A stretch of DNA of 64,000 nt from TMED27 sp964350435. Lineage in GTDB: Bacteria > Pseudomonadota > Alphaproteobacteria > Micavibrionales > Micavibrionaceae. Both the position numbers and the translations under genes were made by a program. The notes beneath the pieces were generated by a model. It worked only from the letters and a program-made list of their open reading frames with translations, was not told where the DNA came from and ran no database searches. How positions within the stretch are numbered: the first letter of the stretch is position 1; each line of letters opens with the position of its first letter. Location: assembly GCA_964350435.1 (NCBI GenBank), contig CAYGJS010000009.1, forward strand, positions 1-64,000, given 5' to 3'. Positions 1 through 7,961 of this stretch are shown here, in pieces.

Positions 1-72
1 CCTCAAGGGGGAGGACAACGAGGGTTAGCTTCGACAGAAGCCTTACCCGCAGTCGGAGGGGGGCAAGAAAAT
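1..72 (+). repeat. Repeat-like G-rich stretch inside the purL frame
   Basis: The first 70 or so bases carry complementary blocks: cctcaagggggagg at the left edge and gtcggaggggggcaag at 52-67. On the other strand this resembles the common intergenic element with cccccctccg and cctcccccttgagg ends. In frame it reads as a Gly/Gln-rich segment unlike PurL, while family-like sequence is clear again only from about base 118 (LSPETIMKGVVEG). It may be a palindromic element inserted in frame, cut by the window edge. Its true left border cannot be seen. Confidence 0.4.
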
Positions 73-2010
73 CGCTTTGAATACTATCGCGATCAAGCCC
101 GAACAATTCCCATCCTCTCCCCCGAAACAATTATGAAGGGCGTTGTCGAAGGCGTCGAAGCCGGCGGCAATCAATCGGGAATCCCAACCCCGCAGGGCTT
201 CGTAAACTTCGATGACCGCTTCGTCGGCAAGCCTTTGGTCTTCGTCGGCACAATCGGCCTCATCCCGCGCACCATAGGCGGCAAGCCTGGCCATGAAAAG
301 AAAGCCCGTCCGGGCGATAAAATCGTCGTCGCAGGCGGGCGCGTAGGGCGCGATGGTATTCACGGCGCAACGTTCTCATCCGTTGCGCTTGATGAAGGCT
401 CCCCCGCTACCGCCGTTCAAATCGGCGACCCGATCACGCAAAAGAAAATGAGTGACGCCATCATCAAAGAAATTCGAGGACAAGGCTGGTACTCCGCCAT
501 CACTGACAACGGCGCAGGCGGAATGTCTTCATCTATCGGCGAAATGGCCGAACAATCCGGCGGCTTCCATGTCGAGCTTGACCTTGTGCCGCTAAAATAC
601 CCGGGTATGGCCCCATGGGAAATCTGGATTTCCGAATCCCAAGAACGCATGACCATGGCCGTACCGCCCGAAAACGTCGAAAAACTGATCGCCCATTTCG
701 CAAAGCGCGGCGTGGAAGCCACCGTCGTCGGCACATACACCGATAGCGGCAAAGCTTACATCACCTATAATGGCGAGCCCATCATGGACATGTCAATGGA
801 CTTCCTGCATGACGGCAACCCCGAAACTCCTCTCATAACCACCTTCACCCGCGGCGGCGAAGCGGAACCAAATATAGAAGATCCCCGCCTTCGCGGGGAA
901 AGCAGTAAGGATGAATCCCCTGCGAAAGCAGGGGTCTATCATGACGATATCCTCCTGAAAATCCTTGACCGCCTGAATGTATGCTCCAAAGAATTCATCT
1001 CCACCCAATATGACCACAACGTCCAAGGCACCGCCGTTATGGGCCCGCTTCAGGGCAAAGGCCGCGTCTACGCCGAAACATCCATCACACGTCCCGTGCT
1101 GACTTCGAAAAAAGGCGTCGTCCTGTCCCAAGGCCTGTTCCCGCGCTACAGCGATATTGACACCCGCGCCATGGCCGCCGCTGGCCTCGACCTCGCCGTC
1201 CGTAATGCCATCGCCGCAGGCGTTGACCCTAGCCAGCTCGCGCTGCTCGATAATTTCTGCTGGTGCAGCTCGGATGAACCAGAACGCCTTGGCCAGCTCA
1301 AACGCGCCGTCGAAGTCATTTATGAAATGGCCGTGAAATACGAAACCCCGTTTATTTCGGGCAAAGACTCGATGTTCAACGACTTCAAAGGTTTCGACGC
1401 CAGCGGCAAGCCTGTGAAAATCTCCGCCCCCCCTACGCTGCTGGTGTCATCCATCGGCGTCATCCCCGATGTGGCCCGCTCAATCGACCTTGCCCCCAAA
1501 GCGGTTGGCGATGCGGTCTACCTTCTCGGCGAAACCAGAGACGAATGCGGCGCGGGCGAGTATTACGATATGCTCGGGCATCTCGGCAATAACGTGCCCG
1601 AAACAGATGCGCACCAGAATTTGCGCCTCTATAAACTCTTCTCCCGCGCCTCGCGTGATGGCCTCATCGCTTCGGCCTACGCGCTCAATTACGGCGGCCT
1701 TGGCGCGGCTCTGGCGAAAAAGGCAATCGCAGGCCAAATGGGCATGGATATTGACCTGTCCCCACTTCGTCATCCTGAAAGGCTTGCGCTGAAGAATGAC
1801 AAACTTTTATACAGCGAATCCACAGGCCGCATCTTGGTCACCGTTGCGCCGCAAAATAAAGAGAAATTCGAGAAAAACTTCAAAGGCTTCGAGCACGCTC
1901 ATTTGATCGGCCACATCGCCCATAGCGAAAACCTGAACATCAAAGATGTTCTTAAAGTTGATATTAAAACTTTAGAAGAAGCCTATAAGGCTCCACTAAG
2001 AGGATACTAA
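1..2010 (+). CDS. purL: Phosphoribosylformylglycinamidine synthase, large subunit (5' end outside window)
   Basis: Catalyses the ATP- and ammonia-dependent conversion of FGAR to FGAM in de novo purine synthesis, using ammonia supplied by PurQ. The frame is open from base 1, so the N-terminal part is missing and about 669 residues are visible. Recognisable PurL blocks are SGIPTPQGFVNFDDRF (FGAM-synthase loop), GDKIVVAGGRVGRDGIHGAT, ITDNGAGGMSSSIGEMAE, STQYDHNVQGTAV starting the second AIRS-like half, and FISGKDSMFND near the C-terminus. The protein appears to belong to the longer PurL class paired with a long PurQ. The stop overlaps the next start by one base, so the operon is tightly coupled. 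Odd: a two-hairpin repeat at 881-934 is read in frame in the linker between the two halves, and a second repeat-like stretch lies at the extreme 5' edge. Confidence 0.95.
   Translation, partial: PQGGGQRGLASTEALPAVGGGQENRFEYYRDQARTIPILSPETIMKGVVEGVEAGGNQSGIPTPQGFVNFDDRFVGKPLVFVGTIGLIPRTIGGKPGHEKKARPGDKIVVAGGRVGRDGIHGATFSSVALDEGSPATAVQIGDPITQKKMSDAIIKEIRGQGWYSAITDNGAGGMSSSIGEMAEQSGGFHVELDLVPLKYPGMAPWEIWISESQERMTMAVPPENVEKLIAHFAKRGVEATVVGTYTDSGKAYITYNGEPIMDMSMDFLHDGNPETPLITTFTRGGEAEPNIEDPRLRGESSKDESPAKAGVYHDDILLKILDRLNVCSKEFISTQYDHNVQGTAVMGPLQGKGRVYAETSITRPVLTSKKGVVLSQGLFPRYSDIDTRAMAAAGLDLAVRNAIAAGVDPSQLALLDNFCWCSSDEPERLGQLKRAVEVIYEMAVKYETPFISGKDSMFNDFKGFDASGKPVKISAPPTLLVSSIGVIPDVARSIDLAPKAVGDAVYLLGETRDECGAGEYYDMLGHLGNNVPETDAHQNLRLYKLFSRASRDGLIASAYALNYGGLGAALAKKAIAGQMGMDIDLSPLRHPERLALKNDKLLYSESTGRILVTVAPQNKEKFEKNFKGFEHAHLIGHIAHSENLNIKDVLKVDIKTLEEAYKAPLRGY
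881..936 (+). repeat. Two-hairpin palindromic element inserted in frame in purL
   Basis: Two perfect hairpins lie 18 bases apart. CCCCGC (883-888) pairs with GCGGGG (893-898) around CTTC. CCCCTGC (917-923) pairs with GCAGGGG (928-934) around GAAA. Their sequence resembles dispersed intergenic repeats of many bacteria. Here they are translated as DPRLRGESSKDESPAKAGV in the linker between the two PurL halves, with no frame disruption. The arrangement recalls the palindromic elements inserted in Rickettsia reading frames; membership of that family is not claimed. Confidence 0.75.
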
Positions 2011-2447
2011 TGACTCAAATCGAATTCGCCATCGCACACGACAACTTTGTTCGCATAGACTTCATTAGCCGAGAGAACGCGAACGCCATAACAGCAGCGG
2101 ATGGGCAATGGCTTTTAGCAAAAATCTCATTTAGCGCAGGAGCATTTAAAGGAAACTTCGGCGCCAACCTAAATTCGTTTGAAATCGAGTCTTTTAAGGA
2201 AGAGCTCTCAGTGCTCAACCAAACCTTGAAAGGGACAGCAAAATACCACGCGTTCGAAAAACAGGTTATTATTGAGCTGGTTGGCGACGGCACAGGCAGA
2301 ATTCAATTTAAAGGACAGCTTATGGATGCTCCGGGAACTGGTAATACACTTATCTTCTATCTGGCAATGGATCAGACCTATTTAGGAAAAATTTTGAAGA
2401 ACACTCAAAATGTTTTAGAAAAATTTCAAGTAGTAAGAGAAGAATGA
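2010..2447 (+). CDS. WapI-like (immunity-protein fold) family protein
   Basis: A 145-residue soluble protein with no signal peptide or membrane segment. The pattern W-L-x-A-x-I-x-F-x-A-G-A-F-x-G-x-F (residues about 34-51), a central L-KGTAKYHAFE, then ELVGDGTGRIQFKG and a final LIFYLAMDQTYL matches the family often annotated as WapI family immunity protein, whose founder protects Bacillus from the contact-dependent toxin WapA. That assignment is from memory of the pattern, not from a search. The start overlaps the purL stop by one base and the stop overlaps the purQ start by four, so it is translated within the purine operon. No toxin gene is nearby, so an immunity role is uncertain. Base composition looks more AT-rich than in the pur genes. 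Confidence 0.55.
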   Translation: MTQIEFAIAHDNFVRIDFISRENANAITAADGQWLLAKISFSAGAFKGNFGANLNSFEIESFKEELSVLNQTLKGTAKYHAFEKQVIIELVGDGTGRIQFKGQLMDAPGTGNTLIFYLAMDQTYLGKILKNTQNVLEKFQVVREE

Positions 2448-3274
2448 TGACTGCAAAAGCTCTAATACTCGCCGGATACGGCATCAACTGCGAAGAAGAA
2501 ACCCTGCACGCCTTTGAATATAATGGCCTGAACGGTTCTATCATGCATATCAATGACGTAATTGAAAATCCTAAAGTTCTGGATGATGCGCAAATCCTTG
2601 CTATTCCGGGCGGGTTTTCTTATGGCGATGACACAGGCGCGGGCAATGCGTTCGCGCAAAAAATCAAACTTGCCCTCTGGGAACCCCTTAAAAAATTCGT
2701 CGAACGCGACACCCTCACCATCGGCATTTGCAATGGCTGTCAAATCCTCGCCAATCTCGGCCTCGTCCCCGGATTTGACGGTCAATACGGCGTGCGCCTC
2801 GTCGCCGCCACATACAACCTGAGCGCCCGCTATCAGTGCCGCTGGATTGATATGAAAGTCAACCTCACCGCCTCCCCATGGATGCAGGACATTGATTACA
2901 TGCACGTCCCCGTTGCCCACGGCGAAGGGCGCTTTATGATGGAAGATAATACGCTGGAGCGCCTTGCCAATAACGGCCAGATCGCGCTGCAATTCATTAA
3001 GCCAGACGGCGAGATGGCTGACGGCGAATTCCCCTATAACCCGAACGGCTCAGTCCTCGATATCGCAGGGATCACCGACCAGTCCGGCCGCGTCCTCGCC
3101 ATGATGCCTCATCCGGAGCGCGGCATGTTCACATGGCAATGCGATGATTATATGGAGATGAAAGATCTGGCGATGCGTAAAGGCATCACCCTGCCCGAAA
3201 CCGCCGACGGCATGCAAATTTTCGAAAACGCCGCGCTCTATTTTGAAAGCCGTAAACAGAGAAAACAGGCTTAA
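2444..3274 (+). CDS. purQ: Phosphoribosylformylglycinamidine synthase, glutaminase subunit
   Basis: Class I glutamine amidotransferase that hydrolyses glutamine and passes ammonia to PurL for FGAM formation. The nucleophile elbow GICNGCQIL (Cys about 96) and the His-Glu pair in MPHPERGMF (about residue 225) complete the catalytic triad. IPGGFSYGDDTGAG gives the oxyanion region. At 276 residues it is longer than the roughly 230-residue PurQ of many bacteria, as is usual for enzymes that partner the long PurL. The start overlaps the upstream stop as ATGA. A 64-base gap separates it from the next gene on the same strand, which has its own ribosome binding site. Confidence 0.95.
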   Translation: MMTAKALILAGYGINCEEETLHAFEYNGLNGSIMHINDVIENPKVLDDAQILAIPGGFSYGDDTGAGNAFAQKIKLALWEPLKKFVERDTLTIGICNGCQILANLGLVPGFDGQYGVRLVAATYNLSARYQCRWIDMKVNLTASPWMQDIDYMHVPVAHGEGRFMMEDNTLERLANNGQIALQFIKPDGEMADGEFPYNPNGSVLDIAGITDQSGRVLAMMPHPERGMFTWQCDDYMEMKDLAMRKGITLPETADGMQIFENAALYFESRKQRKQA

Positions 3275-3338
3275 AAATTACATAATAAATTGACATATAA
3301 GAAAATGCTTGGTATTTCCATAGAATTATGGAGGCACT

Positions 3339-5003
3339 ATGCAACACGACAAAGCAGAAATATTAAGAGGGATTGCAAAGATATCAGCCCTGGCAAGCGC
3401 TCAGTTCGATTTCGAGCGCCCAAGGACCATTTTAAAAAACGACAGTGCAGATCTTGATGGATTAATGCCGACAAGCAATGGCCATTATCGCCTCGCTTAT
3501 GATGAAGAGCACAAAAGCGTTGTGCTGCTTTACTCTCCAAATCCAGAGCATTTAAAAGCACAGAAAGATTCAGATAATAATGCACGGCCCATTTCTGAAG
3601 AACTAGAGAAGTGTACCATCGTGGCAGCGAGAAGGCTTCAAACAGGTGGGCCCTACATTTCTCCCGAAATGGCAAATTTTTTTAGAGAGGCCATTGGAAA
3701 TCACGACAGGTATATAAAACAGCGCACAGAAGATCTGCTTACACTCAAGGCCGCGGAAACCAGAACCAGCATCTTCTATACAAATGGCTGGCTAGCTTTA
3801 GAAATAAACAAAGAAACTAATCATGTTTATTTCCACGCCCCGTCCAGACAACGAAAAGGTAAATTTATCCCTGTATTTGAGGAAGGAAAGTGGCTCTCAG
3901 CAAACAGTGTTTCTATTAAAATCGCAGAAGCAAGTAGCTTAGAAGAAGCAGAAGCGAAGATAGAAAGTTACTGGCAAACTCTTGCGGGTCAGATCGCACG
4001 CGGAGAAAACATATATAACAACAAAGGCATTCGGTTTCAGTTTAATCGCTTTGCGACAGCCGTGCGTAATATCCCCGACAGCGGCAACACAAGGCATTTA
4101 ATAAATGCGGCTTTATTTGCATCACTGTATTACGGGACAAAAGAGTTTCTTCATCGAATTGGACATGATGACGGACATTCATTAACCGCACTCGGCATTT
4201 CTCTTGCTGCGCCTGTTTTGTATCATGCAGTCGCACACACATTATTTGAAGATATCGGCTTCTCCCTGAAAAAAGTTTCAAAGCGCAGAACTCAAGAAAA
4301 ACTTGAAAGAGATAGTGATCAATACGGCGATCTGGACGATATGCGAGCATTCTATCTGAAGCTTAAACAAAAAAACCGTGCATTGCCTATGGAACCTAAA
4401 ATAGACACCACAAAACTCACGGCTCAAAATGTTCGTTTTCTGAACTCAGATGAAATCATTGATGTTCTTCCCGCGCATACGGAATACGACACACACACAG
4501 ACACAACAACACATTTTGAACTTATCGTATCTGCCGACCAGAGCGGCATCGCTTCAAGAAAAATGCAGCTAGATAAAAACACGACGCTCAATATATTTGA
4601 AAACGGCCTTGTTCGCCTAATGCACAGACGTCTGGATGGAAAAGTTGATGTTCTTGCAAAATATGATGAACGACACCTTAAAAACCCGGAAAAAGCGATG
4701 CCAGAAGCCCATATTTCACAAATCAATAAACACGCTGGAAAAATTTTATATTTTACCTATGACAAGCATTGCTCATCCTATGAAGAAGCTTTCGGCAAAA
4801 GCAGTTGGATTCCAGAGAGCCATTTAGAAACGAGTGCAAGACGGGAATTGTTTCGGGAAACAGGCACTGTTGAAAACGTTGTGCCTCCTAAAACGGGTGA
4901 AGTCATAGATCAGTCTTTAAGTATCCTGATCGGAGCATTTCTGAGCGACTCTGAAGAATCCATTCACCCAACTCACACGGCGCCCTCAATCAACGCGGTG
5001 TAA
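3339..5003 (+). CDS. Hypothetical protein, 554 residues, with one or two membrane segments
   Basis: I do not recognise this family. The start at 3339 follows GGAGG at 3330-3334. The N-terminal half is charged and mostly soluble. A hydrophobic stretch near residues 255-305 (LINAALFASLYYG, then ALGISLAAPVLYHAVAHTLF) could form one or two membrane helices. The C-terminal part is hydrophilic with acidic and His-rich patches (TEYDTHTDTTTHFELIV). No catalytic motif, signal peptide or repeat is evident. Codon use is AT-richer than in the flanking pur and nuo genes, which suggests acquisition. It converges with nuoF, leaving 24 bases between the two stops. Confidence 0.7.
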   Translation: MQHDKAEILRGIAKISALASAQFDFERPRTILKNDSADLDGLMPTSNGHYRLAYDEEHKSVVLLYSPNPEHLKAQKDSDNNARPISEELEKCTIVAARRLQTGGPYISPEMANFFREAIGNHDRYIKQRTEDLLTLKAAETRTSIFYTNGWLALEINKETNHVYFHAPSRQRKGKFIPVFEEGKWLSANSVSIKIAEASSLEEAEAKIESYWQTLAGQIARGENIYNNKGIRFQFNRFATAVRNIPDSGNTRHLINAALFASLYYGTKEFLHRIGHDDGHSLTALGISLAAPVLYHAVAHTLFEDIGFSLKKVSKRRTQEKLERDSDQYGDLDDMRAFYLKLKQKNRALPMEPKIDTTKLTAQNVRFLNSDEIIDVLPAHTEYDTHTDTTTHFELIVSADQSGIASRKMQLDKNTTLNIFENGLVRLMHRRLDGKVDVLAKYDERHLKNPEKAMPEAHISQINKHAGKILYFTYDKHCSSYEEAFGKSSWIPESHLETSARRELFRETGTVENVVPPKTGEVIDQSLSILIGAFLSDSEESIHPTHTAPSINAV

Positions 5004-5027
5004 AGAGGGCAGAACAAGCACCCAACA

Positions 5028-6308
5028 CTAAGCCGCGGCCTTGCGATATTCCATGATCCGCTTTTCCATCTCTGGCCTGAAATGCTTGATCAGCCCCTGC
5101 ACAGGCCATGCCGCCGCGTCACCAAGGGCGCAAATCGTATGACCCTCAATCTCCTTGGTCACTTCAAACAGCTGGTCGATTTCCTCAACGCTGGCATTCC
5201 CCGCAACCATGCGGCGCATCATCCGCCACAGCCAGCCCGTACCCTCACGGCATGGCGTACACTGCCCGCAACTTTCATGCATATAAAACTGTGACAAACG
5301 GCAAATCGCCTGAATAACATCCGTAGATTTATCCATCACAATCACCCCCGCAGTCCCAAGCCCCGTTCCAACTTCGCGCAAAGAATCAAAGTCCATATGG
5401 ATGGTCGAGCAAATTTCCTTCGGGATCATCGGCGTGGAAGACCCGCCCGGAATAACCGCCAGCAGATTATCCCATCCGCCGCGCACGCCGCCCGCATGCT
5501 TCTCAACAAGCTCCTTCAAGGGGATCCCCATTTCTTCTTCCACATTACACGGCTGGTTCACATGCCCCGAAATACAAAACAGCTTCGTGCCCGCGTTTTT
5601 TTCATTCAATCCAAGCCCCGCAAACCACGACGCCCCGCGGCGTAAAATCGTCGGCGCAACCGCAATCGTTTCGACGTTATTCACCGTCGTCGGGCAAGAA
5701 TACAACCCCGCCATGGCAGGGAAAGGCGGTTTATTGCGCGGCTGCCCCTTCTTGCCTTCAAGGGATTCAATCAACGCGGTTTCCTCTCCGCAAATATACG
5801 CCCCCGCCCCGCGGTGCAAGATGACATCAAAATCCCAGCCGGACCCTGCCGCATTTTTACCGAGCAATCCGGCATCATAAGCTTCCTCAATCGCGCGCAG
5901 CAATTCAGAGCCTTCGTTATAAAACTCACCGCGAATATAAATATACGCCGCATGCGCGCCCATCGCGAAACCGGCTATCAAACACCCTTCAAGCAATTTA
6001 TGAGGCTCGTTGCGCAAAATATCGCGGTCTTTACACGTTCCGGGTTCCGACTCATCGGCATTCACCACCAGATAATGCGGACGGCCGTCCGATTCCTTGG
6101 GCATAAAGCTCCATTTCATCCCCGTCGGGAACCCCGCCCCGCCGCGACCACGAAGGCCAGAAGCCTTCATCTCCTCGATAATCTTGTCACGCCCCATCTT
6201 GATGATTTTCTTGGTATTATCCCAATCGCCGCGCTTCTTGGCACTTTGAAGCGAGAAACTCTCCCACCCATAGATATTGGTAAATATGCGGTCCTTATCA
6301 TCAAGCAT
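5028..6308 (-). CDS. nuoF: NADH-quinone oxidoreductase subunit F
   Basis: Complex I flavoprotein that oxidises NADH through FMN and passes electrons to the N3 iron-sulfur cluster at the tip of the peripheral arm. Visible motifs are GLRGRGGAGFPTG (NADH/FMN site, residue about 52), GAYICGEETALIESLEG (FMN site, about 170) and the [4Fe-4S] ligands in ESCGQCTPCREGTGW plus the later Cys in TICALGD. Length of 426 residues is normal. It abuts nuoE directly: the nuoE stop is at 6309-6311 and this start at 6306-6308. nuoG does not follow; the next gene is convergent and unrelated. Confidence 0.97.
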   Translation of the reverse strand: MLDDKDRIFTNIYGWESFSLQSAKKRGDWDNTKKIIKMGRDKIIEEMKASGLRGRGGAGFPTGMKWSFMPKESDGRPHYLVVNADESEPGTCKDRDILRNEPHKLLEGCLIAGFAMGAHAAYIYIRGEFYNEGSELLRAIEEAYDAGLLGKNAAGSGWDFDVILHRGAGAYICGEETALIESLEGKKGQPRNKPPFPAMAGLYSCPTTVNNVETIAVAPTILRRGASWFAGLGLNEKNAGTKLFCISGHVNQPCNVEEEMGIPLKELVEKHAGGVRGGWDNLLAVIPGGSSTPMIPKEICSTIHMDFDSLREVGTGLGTAGVIVMDKSTDVIQAICRLSQFYMHESCGQCTPCREGTGWLWRMMRRMVAGNASVEEIDQLFEVTKEIEGHTICALGDAAAWPVQGLIKHFRPEMEKRIMEYRKAAA

Positions 6309-6968
6309 CTACGCTACTCCCGCTTTCTTCGCTTTTTCCTTTAAAGTCGTCGTGCCCGACAAAGGCATAGAAGCCTTCCGCCCTTTTTGCGAACCGATCT
6401 TCGGCTTCATCCCCGCCGCCAGAACATCCAGAATCTCCACCATGGTCTCGCCGGTCAAATCTTCATAATAATCATCATTGATCTGCACCATCGGCGCATT
6501 CACGCACGCCCCTAGACACTCAACCTCCATCAGGCTGAACATCCCGTCCTTGGTCGTTTCCCCAAGGCCAATGCCCAAATGCTTTTTGCACGCGGCCACA
6601 ATGTCATCGGAATTGCAGAGCCAACAAGGCGTAGTCGTACAAAGCTGTACCAAATACTTCCCAACAGGGGCCATGTTATACATCGAATAAAATGACGCAA
6701 CCTCATAAACCTTAATCGCCGGCATATCGAGAAGATCCCCAATATGATCCATCGCAGCTCTGGGTATCCAGCCCCCATATACCGGGTTGGCCTTCGCCCC
6801 TTCGGATGCTGTCTGACGCTGCGCCAGATCCAACAAAGGCATCACCGCCGATTGCTGCCGCCCTTCAGGATAAAGCGATATAAACTCCGCCACTTTCTTC
6901 TGGTTCGCTTTCGTGAACACAAAGCTTGCGGGCTGATACGGCGCATTCAATTCAAATAATTTTTTCAT
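6309..6968 (-). CDS. nuoE: NADH-quinone oxidoreductase subunit E
   Basis: 24 kDa thioredoxin-like subunit of complex I holding the [2Fe-2S] cluster N1a. Cluster ligands are visible in CTTTPCWLC (about residue 100) and ECLGACVNAP (about 138-147). The family core AMDHIGDLLDMPAIKVYEVASFYSM precedes them, given here only by its key residues at positions 70-95. The C-terminal tail of about 40 residues is basic (KPKIGSQKGRKASM), longer than in minimal homologues. It is followed without gap by nuoF. Upstream, an unrelated membrane-protein gene separates it from nuoD, with 94 bases between. Confidence 0.96.
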   Translation of the reverse strand: MKKLFELNAPYQPASFVFTKANQKKVAEFISLYPEGRQQSAVMPLLDLAQRQTASEGAKANPVYGGWIPRAAMDHIGDLLDMPAIKVYEVASFYSMYNMAPVGKYLVQLCTTTPCWLCNSDDIVAACKKHLGIGLGETTKDGMFSLMEVECLGACVNAPMVQINDDYYEDLTGETMVEILDVLAAGMKPKIGSQKGRKASMPLSGTTTLKEKAKKAGVA

Positions 6969-7062
6969 TACAACACCAAAGACTTAAAAGACGTATTCGT
7001 CATTTAAAATGGATGTTTTAGAGAGCAAAGTCCAGAGCCGATAAACTAATGAAAAATAAAAA

Positions 7063-7893
7063 TTATAGATCGGCTTCTGGAACGTCATTATCAGATGCTT
7101 GAACCCTAGCCTTTTCCAATCCCTGCCGTGAAGCTGTAGATGCCTTGATTTTAGACATTACATAATTCATATACATGCCGGCACAAAATGCCAAGGATAA
7201 AGCAACATTTGGTCCTTCAATCTGACCACCATTATTCTGAATTGCGCTGACTACTGAGGTAATAAAAGGCTCTAAAGCTCCGAAAAGCGTAGGAATATTA
7301 ACCATAGTAAATATTCGACTTGATGTTGCAGGATTATTTGTAACCCACGCATAAAGGGCGCCAGACATAATTAGGGCCCCAATAGCCGCATCAGAAACAT
7401 CCGCTTGTGCACGAGTGTTAAAAACATTCGAAGCATCGGCAAGATACATAGCACCTGTAGTAGAAAATAAACCAAACATAAAAGAAACAGGATTTTTTTC
7501 AGGCCTGACGACATCGGTAATATTTTCCAGCCAAATACCGTCCTTTCCAATACGCTGAAAATCATCATTAAACTCAAGCCAAGCTTTTGAAGTGAAGTTC
7601 TCACCAATATAATTGACAGTCCCTAACATTTCCTTGGCGAACTGCTTAATATCAAAATCTACAAGATCTTTGACAGGCTCTCCGCCATTCCCTTTCCACA
7701 CAGAATAGCCATTTCCGATCCAGGCAGGAATGGCCGCAGCGGCCCACAATAAAGACGCACTCCCTCCAGCATCCGGGCTAGCATTGAGCGCCAAGGCTCC
7801 CTCGTATGCGATAGCCATAGAACTATAAACCTTCATAGGCCGCTCTTCCAGCCAAGCGCTCACTTCAGAAAATTTAATACCCAGCGGCTTCAT
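7063..7893 (-). CDS. Hypothetical multi-pass membrane protein inside the nuo cluster
   Basis: I do not recognise this 276-residue protein. It is not a Nuo subunit. Hydrophobic stretches at about residues 46-66, 136-154, 167-186, 195-217 and 228-246 suggest four or five membrane helices. The segment between about 70 and 130 is polar and probably soluble, and the C-terminus is charged. It lies in the same direction as its neighbours, between nuoD (68 bases upstream) and nuoE (94 bases downstream). These gaps are larger than the overlaps within nuoABCD. Codon use is visibly more AT-rich than in the nuo genes, which points to insertion of a foreign gene into the operon. A role in complex I assembly is possible but nothing in the sequence shows it. 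Confidence 0.7.
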   Translation of the reverse strand: MKPLGIKFSEVSAWLEERPMKVYSSMAIAYEGALALNASPDAGGSASLLWAAAAIPAWIGNGYSVWKGNGGEPVKDLVDFDIKQFAKEMLGTVNYIGENFTSKAWLEFNDDFQRIGKDGIWLENITDVVRPEKNPVSFMFGLFSTTGAMYLADASNVFNTRAQADVSDAAIGALIMSGALYAWVTNNPATSSRIFTMVNIPTLFGALEPFITSVVSAIQNNGGQIEGPNVALSLAFCAGMYMNYVMSKIKASTASRQGLEKARVQASDNDVPEADL

Positions 7894-7961
7894 ATATAAT
7901 TATCCTGTATAAACAGGAAGTCTTATATTACGGAAAAAAAATATAGTCAATTTTATAATTA

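Noticed and set aside
43..363. Minus-strand frame of 106 residues at the left edge
   Set aside because: Lies opposite purL; the apparent coding is the complement of conserved FGAM-synthase sequence and of the repeat.
2010..2447. PurS subunit between purL and purQ
   Set aside because: PurS is about 80 residues with a different pattern; this protein is 145 residues and matches the WapI-like pattern instead.
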